Positions 24,622 through 32,478 of a DNA stretch of 45,432 nucleotides are shown in pieces. The number at the start of each line of letters is the position of its first letter. Positions within the stretch are counted from its first letter, which is position 1. The notes beneath the pieces are model-generated. The model saw nothing but the letters and a program-made list of their open reading frames with translations, was not told where the DNA came from and did no database searches. This DNA comes from REEB95 sp963785735. Its GTDB lineage: Bacteria > Pseudomonadota > Alphaproteobacteria > ATCC43930 > CGMCC-115725. A program made the translations under genes and the position numbers. The stretch is taken from NCBI GenBank assembly GCA_963785735.1, contig CAWAWJ010000004.1:1-45432 (forward strand), written 5' to 3'.

Positions 24622-25751
24622 GACACCCGTCCCTTCCACAACCCGCCCTTGCCCCGGTTGTGCCGCCAGGCGGAATCCACCGTGGCGCCCAGGAAGAGCA
24701 GCGCCACCAGCGGCAGGAAAGCGGCCCGCCACGGATCGATCCGGTAAAATCGTAGCATCGGCGCATAAGCCAGGGCCATCGTCGCCCAGGCCGCCAGCGC
24801 CACCCAGGCGGCCGGGCCGTCCAGCAGCACCAGCACCGGCGGCGCCAGATATGTCAGCACCATCCCCAGCACCGTACCGAGGAGCTTCCAGGGCGAATAA
24901 TCGAGATGCTCATAGGCGGTGCGCGCCACCACGTCCCACACATCCTTGAGGCGCGGATAGGGGCGCAGGCTGACCGTCCGGCTGCTGAGCCCGAGCCAGA
25001 TCGGGCCGCCGCGCTTCACCTCGCGCGCCAGCGCGCAATCGTCGATCAGCTCGTCATGGATAGCGGCATAGCCGCCGATGCGCTCATAGGCGCCGCGCCT
25101 TATCAGAATGCAGCCCCCGGCGGCGGCGGCGGTGCGGCGCTCCGGATCGTTGACCCAAGCGAACGGGCGCAGCATGGCGAAATACCAGACGAAGGCCGGG
25201 ATCATGAATTTCTCGGCCGGGCTTTGGCAATGGAGCTTGACCATGAGCGAGGCGAGATCGAGCTTTCCCGTCTCCAGCCGCGCGACCAGCTCGGACAGGT
25301 TCTGCGCGTGATGCTCGATATCGGCGTCGGTGAAAAGATAAAGCTCGGGCCTTCCGTCCGCCTCGGCCGCGATCCGCACGCCTTCGGTCAAGGCCGAGAG
25401 CTTGCCCGACCAGCCCTCAAGCAAGGCCCGCGCCGGCACGACGCGCAGCCGGCCGCTTTTGCCCGCTTCTTGCGCCGCCGCGCGCGCGATATCGGCCGTG
25501 CCGTCCTGGCTGTGGTCGTCCACCAGCACGATCGAGAATTCGCCGGGATAATCCTGGGCCAAAAGCGAGGCCACCGCCCGCCCCACCGTCTCGGCCTCGT
25601 CGCGCGCCGGGATGATCGCGGTGACGCGCGGCCAGCGTTTCGGATAGGCCGGCACCGGCTCTTCTCCGGCTAGCCAGAAAAATCCGCGTCCCAGCAGCAG
25701 ATAGATCCAGATCGCCAGGATCAGCAAGGACAGGCACAGCGCCGCGCTCAC
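24603..25751 (-). CDS. hpnB: Hopanoid-associated glycosyltransferase HpnB
   Basis: A 382-residue family 2 glycosyltransferase. An N-terminal membrane anchor (ALCLSLLILAIWIYLLLG) precedes the GT-A domain: VTAIIPARDEAETVGRAVAS, SIVLVDDHSQDGTADIA, and the metal-binding LYLFTDADIEHH, with DDCALAREVKRGG as the later acceptor-side motif. Several membrane helices follow near the C-terminus. HpnB is found in hopanoid operons and is thought to modify hopanoids with sugars, but its acceptor is not well established. The start is taken as GTG 25751 in a GTGA overlap with hpnA; a GTG two codons upstream is also possible. Confidence 0.92.
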   Translation of the reverse strand: MSAALCLSLLILAIWIYLLLGRGFFWLAGEEPVPAYPKRWPRVTAIIPARDEAETVGRAVASLLAQDYPGEFSIVLVDDHSQDGTADIARAAAQEAGKSGRLRVVPARALLEGWSGKLSALTEGVRIAAEADGRPELYLFTDADIEHHAQNLSELVARLETGKLDLASLMVKLHCQSPAEKFMIPAFVWYFAMLRPFAWVNDPERRTAAAAGGCILIRRGAYERIGGYAAIHDELIDDCALAREVKRGGPIWLGLSSRTVSLRPYPRLKDVWDVVARTAYEHLDYSPWKLLGTVLGMVLTYLAPPVLVLLDGPAAWVALAAWATMALAYAPMLRFYRIDPWRAAFLPLVALLFLGATVDSAWRHNRGKGGLWKGRVSWQSQR

Positions 25752-26752
25752 GGGCACATCCCCGCCTGGCGGAACCAGGCTATGGCGTCGGACAAGCCCT
25801 CGCTTGCGGGGCGCGGACGGTAGCCCAATTCGCGGTTGGCCTTGGCCGAGGAGAAGAACATGCGGTGGCGCGCCATGCGCAAGCCGTCGCGGGTGGTGAA
25901 GGGTTCGCGACCGGAAAGACAGGCCCAGGCCTCGGCGAGACACGCCACCGGCCAAAGCGCGGCGAGCGGAATCCGCAGCTTGGGCGGGCGCCGGCCGGTT
26001 ATCTTGGCAATAATCCGCAGGATGTCGGCCAGCATCAGATCGTCGCCGCCGAGGATATAACGCTCGCCCACCCTGCCCTTGCTTTCGGCCAGAAGATGCC
26101 CCAAAGCCACGTCATCGACATGCACGAGGTTCAGGCCGGTATCGACATAGGCCGGCATGCGGCCCGACGCCGCCTCGATGACGATGCGGCCGGTGGGCGT
26201 GGGCTTGATGTCGCGCGGGCCGACCGGCGTCGAGGGATTGACGATCACCGCCGGCAGCTTGCGCTCGCGGATGAGCTGCCTCACCACTTCCTCGGCCATG
26301 AATTTGGAGCGCTTGTAATGGCCGATCATGTCGGCTTCGCCGCTCGGCGTCGATTCATCCGCGGGTTTCCCGTCCGCGTTCCAGCCCAGCGTGGCGACGC
26401 TGCTGGTGTATACGACACGCGCGACCCGGGCCTGGAGCGCCGATTCCATGACAAGCCGCGTGCCTTCGACATTGGCTTTATACATCGGTGCGGGATCGCG
26501 CACCCACAGGCGGTAATCCGCCGCCACATGATAGACCGCGCCGCATCCGGACGAGGCCGCCGCCAGCGCCTGGGGATCGTCGAGCTGCCCGAGCCGCACA
26601 TCGACGTCGAGGCCCGCGATATTGCCGCGCTCGCTCGACGGGCGCAGCAACACGCGCACCTTGCGGCCCTGGGCCAGGAGCGCGCGCGCCACCGCCGAGC
26701 CGACGAAGCCCGATGCACCGGTGACAAGCACGGGCTGGTCGGAAGCGGCCAT
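25748..26752 (-). CDS. hpnA: Hopanoid-associated sugar epimerase HpnA
   Basis: A 334-residue extended SDR. The NAD(P)-binding loop is VLVTGASGFVGSAVARALLA, and the catalytic pair is in YKRSK (Y-x3-K) near residue 145, with TSSVATLG holding the serine. NPSTPVGPRDIKPTPTGRIV matches the HpnA branch of dihydroflavonol-reductase-like proteins. Its substrate is not established; a nucleotide-sugar or side-chain sugar is presumed from linkage to hpnB. It starts 18 bases after the dxr stop and is coupled to hpnB by a four-base overlap. Confidence 0.93.
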   Translation of the reverse strand: MAASDQPVLVTGASGFVGSAVARALLAQGRKVRVLLRPSSERGNIAGLDVDVRLGQLDDPQALAAASSGCGAVYHVAADYRLWVRDPAPMYKANVEGTRLVMESALQARVARVVYTSSVATLGWNADGKPADESTPSGEADMIGHYKRSKFMAEEVVRQLIRERKLPAVIVNPSTPVGPRDIKPTPTGRIVIEAASGRMPAYVDTGLNLVHVDDVALGHLLAESKGRVGERYILGGDDLMLADILRIIAKITGRRPPKLRIPLAALWPVACLAEAWACLSGREPFTTRDGLRMARHRMFFSSAKANRELGYRPRPASEGLSDAIAWFRQAGMCP

Positions 26753-26770
26753 GGCTTGCCGGGCCGGGTC

Positions 26771-27997
26771 TCAGCCGAAAGCGGGCTGGGAAGCCCCGGC
26801 CGGCGCGCGGTTGCCGATGAAACGGCGCGCGGTCTCGCGCGCCTCGGCGTCGAGCGCGTAGATGTCCGCGAGCGCGTCGATGCGCCGGTCCGGCAGGGCT
26901 TCGAGCGTGCGCTCGACGATCGCCGCGATGTCGAGAAAGCCCACGCGCTTGTCGAGGAAGGCGGCCACCGCAATTTCGTTGGCGGCGTTCAACACCGTCG
27001 GCGCCCCGCCGCCGGCCAAAAGCGCCGCGCGCGCGATCCGCAATGCCGGGAAACGCGCCGGATCGGGCGCCTCGAAAGTGAGCCGCGCCAGCTTGGCCAA
27101 ATCGAGCTTGGGGCTGGGCGCGGGAATGCGGTGCGGCCAGCCGAGCGTGTTGGCGATGGGCGTGCGCATGTCGGGCGAGCCCAATTGCGCCAGCACCGAG
27201 CCGTCGCTGTAATAAACCAGCCCGTGCACCACCGATTGCGGATGCACCACCACCTCGATGCGCTCGGACGGAAGATCGAACAGATGATGCGCCTCGATCA
27301 CTTCGAGGCCCTTGTTCATCATGGTCGCGGAATCGACCGAGATCTTGGCGCCCATGCTCCAATTCGGGTGCTTCACCGCCTGCTCGGGGGTGACGTTGGC
27401 CATGTCCTTGAGCGCGCGCTCGCGGAACGGCCCGCCGCTGGCGGTCAATACGATGCGGTCGATGGCGTGGGCGTGGTCGGAATGGAACACCTGGAAGATG
27501 GCGTTGTGCTCGCTGTCCACCGGCAGGAGCCGCGCGCCGTGGCGCTTCGCCTCCGCCGTCACCAGCGCCCCGGCGCAGACCATGACTTCCTTGTTGGCGA
27601 GCGCCACCAGGCAGCCGCGCCGCACCGCTTCAAGCGTGGGCGCGAGGCCGGCCGAGCCGACGATCGCCGCCATCACCCAATCGGCCGGATAAGACGCCGC
27701 CTCGACCACCGCCTGCGCGCCCGACGCGGCCTCGATGCCGCTCCCCGACAGCGCGTCCTTCAGGGCGCGGTACTGGCTTTCATCGGCGACGACGGCGAAT
27801 TTGGCCTTGAGGCGGCGCGCCTGTTGCGCCAGTTTTTCGGCGTTGCGATGCGCCACCAGCGCCTCGACCGCATAGGCGCCGGGCTCGGCTTCGATCAGCT
27901 CGACGGTGTTGCAGCCGACCGATCCGGTCGAGCCCAGGATCGTCACCCGCCGCTTGCCGCGCGGCGCGGATCCCGCCCGCGCCTTCTCCGCCTTCAT
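26771..27997 (-). CDS. dxr: 1-deoxy-D-xylulose 5-phosphate reductoisomerase
   Basis: Dxr (IspC) turns DXP into 2-C-methylerythritol 4-phosphate with NADPH, the first committed MEP step. The 408 residues contain the nucleotide loop VTILGSTGSVGCNTVELIEA (from about residue 18), ALANKEVMVCAG, the metal and substrate block LLPVDSEHNAIFQVF, ASGGPFRERALKDM, and HPNWSMGAKISVDSATMMNKG. It starts at ATG 27997, after CGGGAGCGATTTGGC. It is the first gene of the hopanoid operon, 18 bases before hpnA, so precursor synthesis and hopanoid synthesis probably share a transcript. dxr usually sits with uppS-cdsA-rseP in proteobacteria; here it does not. Confidence 0.97.
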   Translation of the reverse strand: MKAEKARAGSAPRGKRRVTILGSTGSVGCNTVELIEAEPGAYAVEALVAHRNAEKLAQQARRLKAKFAVVADESQYRALKDALSGSGIEAASGAQAVVEAASYPADWVMAAIVGSAGLAPTLEAVRRGCLVALANKEVMVCAGALVTAEAKRHGARLLPVDSEHNAIFQVFHSDHAHAIDRIVLTASGGPFRERALKDMANVTPEQAVKHPNWSMGAKISVDSATMMNKGLEVIEAHHLFDLPSERIEVVVHPQSVVHGLVYYSDGSVLAQLGSPDMRTPIANTLGWPHRIPAPSPKLDLAKLARLTFEAPDPARFPALRIARAALLAGGGAPTVLNAANEIAVAAFLDKRVGFLDIAAIVERTLEALPDRRIDALADIYALDAEARETARRFIGNRAPAGASQPAFG

Positions 27998-28082
27998 GCC
28001 AAATCGCTCCCGAAACGGGGTCTAGCCCCTTCATTCTCAATGCCATTTTAGCGATACAGCCTATGGCATGCCCGCGTAAAGC

Positions 28083-28760
28083 TTATTCGGGATTTTTCTT
28101 CGATCTCTCAAGGGCTTGGGTGACGAGATCGCGCAGCCGGAACAGCCGGGGGTCGCGGATGCCGAGCATTTCGAGATGCGAGGCGGTGTTGAACAGGTAG
28201 GAGGCGCAGGGGCCGAGCGGCCCTTCGGCCCGGGCGATGCATTCGACGATGCGTTGCTCGGTCAGCACGCCGGCATAGCGCTGGTGATCGTGGTTGATGA
28301 CGAAGGCGACCGCCCAGCCGCGCCCGCCTTCGCGGGTGATCATGCGCACCCAGCGCGGCGTATAGGAGCCGGTGACCATCTCGCGCCGCCACAGCAGCTC
28401 CATTTCCTCGCGCGCCTGGGATTGGGCCACGCGATAGGCCAGGCCGCGGCAGGCGCCGCCGTAATCGAGGCCGAGAATCAAACCGGGCGCTTCCGCCGAG
28501 CCGCGCCCGAGATGGGTCCACAGACAGAAGCGGCGGTGGAAGCCGTGCACGGTCGCCACCCGCTTCTCGGTGAAATGGATCATCGGATTCCAGATGAGCG
28601 AGCCATAGGCGAAGACCCAGACGTCGCCGCTATCGGGCCGCGTCGCCAGCATCGCCGCCACGCCGGCGCGGTGCTCCTCGTCGCTCAAAACCTTGGCGGC
28701 GGGATCGGCGGCCTTGATGAGCCGGCGAATCTCGCCGCTCATCACCGCCTCGCGCGTCAT
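28083..28760 (-). CDS. Gamma-glutamylcyclotransferase, ChaC-like
   Basis: A protein of about 225 residues with the ChaC signature VWVFAYGSLIWNPMIHFTEK, which forms the phosphate-like binding loop, and GLILGLDYGGACRGLAYRVA and SYTPRWVRMITREGGRGWAV further on. ChaC enzymes split glutathione into 5-oxoproline and Cys-Gly. The start is uncertain: ATG 28760 follows AGGAACGATTAC and is preferred, while ATG 28790 would add ten residues (MSKAPPRNDY) without a visible ribosome binding site. It is 85 bases upstream of dxr on the same strand and could share its transcript, but a functional link to hopanoids is not apparent. Confidence 0.83.
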   Translation of the reverse strand: MTREAVMSGEIRRLIKAADPAAKVLSDEEHRAGVAAMLATRPDSGDVWVFAYGSLIWNPMIHFTEKRVATVHGFHRRFCLWTHLGRGSAEAPGLILGLDYGGACRGLAYRVAQSQAREEMELLWRREMVTGSYTPRWVRMITREGGRGWAVAFVINHDHQRYAGVLTEQRIVECIARAEGPLGPCASYLFNTASHLEMLGIRDPRLFRLRDLVTQALERSKKNPE

Positions 28761-28902
28761 GTAATCGTTCCTGGGCGGAGCCTTGCTCATGGTTGAAAAC
28801 GATAGCAAAGAGGGCGGAGGGGCGGAACCGGCGTCAAGCGCAGAGCAGACCGGCTCCGGGGCATGGCTTGACAGAACCGCCCGGCGCCATAAGGCTCCCG
28901 CC

Positions 28903-30954
28903 ATGCTGGTTGAAACGGAGCGCCACGGCCCCATCGCCGTCCTTATCCTTAACAGCCCGCCGGTCAACGCCTTGAGCCGGGCCTTGCGTTCGGCCCTGAT
29001 GGAAGGTCTTGAGGCGGCGCTCGCCGATTCCGCCGTCCAGGCGGTCGTCATCGCCTGCGCCGGGCGCAGCTTTGTCGCCGGCGCCGACATAGCGGAGCTC
29101 GACAAGCCGCGCATCGAGCCTTTGACCGCAACGCTCGCCGCCAGCCTGGAGCAAAGCGCCAAGCCCACCATCGCCGCCATTCACGGCACCGCGCTCGGCG
29201 GCGGGCTCGAACTCGCTCTGGGCTGTCACTGGCGGATCGCCGCCAAGGATTCGCGGCTCGGGCTGCCCGAGGTGAAGCTCGGCCTCATCCCCGGCGGCGG
29301 CGGCACGCAGCGCCTGCCAAGACTGGTTGGCTCAAGACTCGCGCTCGACATGATTACCGGCGGCGAGATGATTTCGGCCGAGGCGGCCTTGGCATCCGGG
29401 CTGGTGGACGAGCTGGCCGTGGGCGATGTCCGCGCCGCCGCCATCGCCTTCGCCCAGCGCGTATTGGCCGGGAAACGCGCGATAAGGCGCGTCCGCGATC
29501 TCCCACCCGCGACGGTGGACGCCGCGCTCCTTGAAAACACGCGCGCCGAATTGAAAAAGCGCAAACGCGGCTTCGAGGCGCCCTTGGACGCGGTGGCGGC
29601 GGTGGCGGCCGCGTCCCTGCCCTTCGCCCAGGGTCTCGCCCGCGAGCGCGAGATTTTCGAGGCGCGGCGCTTGAGCGGCCAGTTCCGCGCCCTGCGCCAT
29701 GTCTTCTTCGCCGAACGCGAGGCGGCGAAGCTGCCCGATCTCCCCGCCGCTTTGGCGCCGCGCGAAATCCGCCAGGCGGCGGTGATCGGCGCCGGCACCA
29801 TGGGCACGGGCATTGCCATCTGCTTCGCCGATGCCGGGATTCCGGTGACGCTCATCGAGGCCGATCCCAGCGCCCTGGCGCGCGGGCTCGAAACCATAAA
29901 GCGCGATTATGAATCCTCCGCCAAGCGGCGCAATCTTTCGCCCGGGGATATCGAAAAGCGCTTGGCGCTGATCCAGGGTTCGCTCGAACTGGGTGCCACC
30001 TCCACGGCCGATCTCGCGATCGAGGCGGTGTTCGAGGAACTCGAATTGAAGCGCCGTATATTCGCCGAGCTCGACCGTTTCGCCAAGCCGGGCGCGATCC
30101 TCGCCACCAACACCTCCTACCAAGACGTCGACGCCATCGCCGCGGCGACCAAGCGCCCGGAAGACGTGCTCGGCCTGCATTTCTTCAGCCCGGCCGCGAT
30201 CATGCGGCTGGTCGAGGTGGCGCGCGCCAAGAAGACCTCCGTGCCGGTGATGGCGGCGGGGTTGGAGATCGCGCGCAAGCTCAAGAAGCTGCCGGTGGCG
30301 GTGAAAGCCGCGCCGGGCTTCGTCGGCAACCGCATGCTGGCCGAACGCTCGCGCGAGGCCGACCGGCTGCTGATGGACGGCGCGCTGCCGCAAGACGTGG
30401 ACGCCGCCATGCTCGAATTCGGTTTCCCGATGGGCCCGTTCGCCGCCTCGGACATGGCCGGGCTCGACGTGTCCTGGCGCGCGCGGCGGGCGGTGGGCTT
30501 GCGCCTCGCTGTGGCCGACGCGCTGGCCGAGGCCGGGCGTTACGGCCAGAAAACAGGATCGGGATATTTCCGCTACGCACCCGGCAGCCGCGTCCCCGAA
30601 CCCGATCCCGAGGTGGAAAAACTCATCGCCAAGCTTGCCGGCGGCAAGCGGCGCGCCATCTCATCCGCCGAGATCGTCGAGCGGTTGATATATCCGCTGG
30701 TCAACGAGGGCGCGCGGCTTTTGGAAGAGGGCGTGGCGCTCCGCCCCGGCGACATCGACGTGGTGCAGCTTTACGGTTACGGCTTTCCCGCCTGGCGCGG
30801 CGGGCCGATGTTTTATGCCGACGAGGTTGGCCTGCCCGCGATCCGCGACCGGCTCAACCATTTGGCGCGTGAAACGGGCGAGAAAGCGCTCATCCCCGCG
30901 GCCCTCCTGGAGCGGCGCATCAAGGAAGGGCGCGGCTTCTACCCTAAATCTTGA
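28903..30954 (+). CDS. Bifunctional enoyl-CoA hydratase / 3-hydroxyacyl-CoA dehydrogenase (FadB/FadJ type)
   Basis: A 683-residue beta-oxidation enzyme. The N-terminal crotonase domain (about 1-180) keeps both catalytic glutamates, in ALGGGLELALGC and LGLPEVKLGLIPGGGGTQRL. The dehydrogenase domain has the NAD loop QAAVIGAGTMGTGIAICFAD near residue 290, VLGLHFFSPAAIMRLVEVAR with the catalytic His, and APGFVGNRM; a C-terminal repeat carries VNEGARLLEEGVALRPGDID and YGYGFPAWRGGPMFYAD. It resembles the alphaproteobacterial FadB-like proteins; no thiolase gene is adjacent. The ATG at 28903 follows AAGGCTCCCGCC. Its last 11 bases overlap the convergent next gene. Confidence 0.93.
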   Translation: MLVETERHGPIAVLILNSPPVNALSRALRSALMEGLEAALADSAVQAVVIACAGRSFVAGADIAELDKPRIEPLTATLAASLEQSAKPTIAAIHGTALGGGLELALGCHWRIAAKDSRLGLPEVKLGLIPGGGGTQRLPRLVGSRLALDMITGGEMISAEAALASGLVDELAVGDVRAAAIAFAQRVLAGKRAIRRVRDLPPATVDAALLENTRAELKKRKRGFEAPLDAVAAVAAASLPFAQGLAREREIFEARRLSGQFRALRHVFFAEREAAKLPDLPAALAPREIRQAAVIGAGTMGTGIAICFADAGIPVTLIEADPSALARGLETIKRDYESSAKRRNLSPGDIEKRLALIQGSLELGATSTADLAIEAVFEELELKRRIFAELDRFAKPGAILATNTSYQDVDAIAAATKRPEDVLGLHFFSPAAIMRLVEVARAKKTSVPVMAAGLEIARKLKKLPVAVKAAPGFVGNRMLAERSREADRLLMDGALPQDVDAAMLEFGFPMGPFAASDMAGLDVSWRARRAVGLRLAVADALAEAGRYGQKTGSGYFRYAPGSRVPEPDPEVEKLIAKLAGGKRRAISSAEIVERLIYPLVNEGARLLEEGVALRPGDIDVVQLYGYGFPAWRGGPMFYADEVGLPAIRDRLNHLARETGEKALIPAALLERRIKEGRGFYPKS

Positions 30955-31936
30955 AGGCTTCGAGGGTCTCGGGCGCGAACAGCTCCTCGGGCTTGAGGCG
31001 GCGTCTCGACAGCCCCTGTTCGTGGTGATAACGCAGGAAGGTGTCGAGGGTGTGGCGGTTGGGCTCGAGCCCATAGGGCCACCACTCCTTGCCCATGAGC
31101 TTCTTGGTGTCCTCGAGATGCGCGCTTTGCCAGGGCAGCATGGTCTTCTGCGAGGCGATCATGTCGAGATCGGCATAGGTCTTTTTCTGCGCCGCGAGGA
31201 AGGCCTTGGTGAGCGACAACGCGATCCAGCGGTTTTTCTCGTAAAGCTCGCGGCGCAACACCACCGTGTGCATGATCGGGAAAATCCTGGTCTTGCGGAA
31301 ATAAGCCTGTTCCACCTCGACGTAATTCGAGAAGAGCCGCTTCACCTTGTCGGGTTCGGAATAGAATGTCGAAGGCAGGCGCGGCGCGTAGATCGCGTCG
31401 ATCTCGCCGTCGGCGATCATGCGCGCGAGCGTCTGCGCCGGGCCGATCGGCTGCACCTTGAACTTGGCCGGCAGATCGATCTTCTGCTTTTCCACCCGTC
31501 CCGGCTCTTCCTCGCCGCCGGTGAAATATTGCGCGTTCGCTATGTCGATGCCGTATTCGTCCTGGAGAATGCCCTTCATCCAGACGATGGCGGTGAGCTG
31601 CCATTCCGGATTGCCGATGCGCTTCCCCACCAAATCCTTGGGCTCTTTAATTCCGCTCTTGGCCGAAACCACGAAACAGGAATGGCGGAACATGCGCGAG
31701 GGGAAGACCGGGATGGCGATGAACTCCGGATGCTCCTTCATCAGCGCGGCGGAATATGAGGAGAGCGACATTTCGGCGGCGTCGAATTCCTTGCCGCGCA
31801 GCATGCGCCAGAAGGTCTCTTCCACCACCAAGGGCAGGAAATTCAAATCCATGCCCTCGGCCCGGATGCTGCCATTGGCCAAGGCGTTGGTGCGGTCGTA
31901 ATCCCAGCACGCGACCGTCAGGCGCAGTTTCGACAT
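30944..31936 (-). CDS. 4,5-dihydroxyphthalate decarboxylase-like protein (periplasmic-binding fold)
   Basis: A 330-residue protein with the sequence course of 4,5-dihydroxyphthalate decarboxylases: LTVACWDYDRTNALANGSIR, VEETFWRMLRGKEFDAAEMS, LSSYSAALM, IPVFPSRMFRHSCF, then DLVGKRIGNPEWQLTAIVWM and GIL. The fold is that of type 2 periplasmic binding proteins, and many relatives are annotated as ABC substrate-binding proteins. No signal peptide is visible at the chosen ATG 31936 (behind GGGGGAAACGGCTT), which favours a cytoplasmic enzyme. No other phthalate genes are nearby, so the substrate remains open. It converges with the FadB-like gene. Confidence 0.75.
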   Translation of the reverse strand: MSKLRLTVACWDYDRTNALANGSIRAEGMDLNFLPLVVEETFWRMLRGKEFDAAEMSLSSYSAALMKEHPEFIAIPVFPSRMFRHSCFVVSAKSGIKEPKDLVGKRIGNPEWQLTAIVWMKGILQDEYGIDIANAQYFTGGEEEPGRVEKQKIDLPAKFKVQPIGPAQTLARMIADGEIDAIYAPRLPSTFYSEPDKVKRLFSNYVEVEQAYFRKTRIFPIMHTVVLRRELYEKNRWIALSLTKAFLAAQKKTYADLDMIASQKTMLPWQSAHLEDTKKLMGKEWWPYGLEPNRHTLDTFLRYHHEQGLSRRRLKPEELFAPETLEAFKI

Positions 31937-32034
31937 AAGCCGTTTCCCCCTGCCCAAAAAGCAAATGGCGCATTATCTTGGGCTGCGCCGTTTCCCTATC
32001 ATAACCGTCCGAACCCCCGATGGGAGCATAATCG

Positions 32035-32472
32035 ATGAGCAGCATCACCCTGGCCCAGGCCTCGATCGTCGTCGACAAGGCGCTCGAACACGGGCGATCC
32101 CAGAAATTCAAGCCCTTGACGGTCGCCGTGCTGGATGCGGGCGGATTTCTCGTGGCGTTCAAGCGCGAGGACAATTCCTCGCTGCTGCGCTTCGAGATCG
32201 CCACCGGCAAGGCCTGGGGCTGTCTCGGCATGGGCTTCGGCGGCCGGGAATTCGCGCGCCGCGTGGCGGCCGCGCCCCATTTCATCCAGGCGCTGGCCGC
32301 GGCCTCGGGCGGCCGGGTCGTGCCGGTGCCAGGTGGCGTGCTGATCCGCTCGGGCGGGCAGATCGTGGGCGCGGTCGGCATCAGCGGCGACGTCTCGGAA
32401 AACGACGAGGCCTGCGCCGTGGCCGGCATCAAGGCGGCCAATCTCACCCCCGACACCGGCGAGCCGGGCTGA
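32035..32472 (+). CDS. GlcG/HbpS family heme-binding-like protein (DUF336)
   Basis: A 145-residue protein of the GlcG/HbpS group: an N-terminal helix (ITLAQASIVVDKALEHGRSQ), LTVAVLDAGGFLVAFKREDN, then the glycine-rich end GGVLIRSGGQIVGAVGISGDVSENDEACAVAGI. Members are small cytoplasmic or exported proteins, some binding haem or cobalamin and some linked to glycolate or diol metabolism; no signal peptide is seen here. The ATG follows GGGAGCATAATCG. It is divergent from the decarboxylase-like gene 98 bases away and converges on the CLC gene. Confidence 0.82.
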   Translation: MSSITLAQASIVVDKALEHGRSQKFKPLTVAVLDAGGFLVAFKREDNSSLLRFEIATGKAWGCLGMGFGGREFARRVAAAPHFIQALAAASGGRVVPVPGGVLIRSGGQIVGAVGISGDVSENDEACAVAGIKAANLTPDTGEPG

Positions 32473-32478
32473 GCCCCT

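Noticed and set aside
22907..24732. Longer forms of hpnD and hpnC starting inside the upstream genes
   Set aside because: The extra N-terminal residues show no homology, while the ATGs at 23758 and 24621 fit the family starts and the overlaps with preceding stops.
25865..28051. Plus-strand open frame of 728 codons opposite hpnA and dxr
   Set aside because: Same type of shadow; hpnA and dxr are certain on the minus strand.
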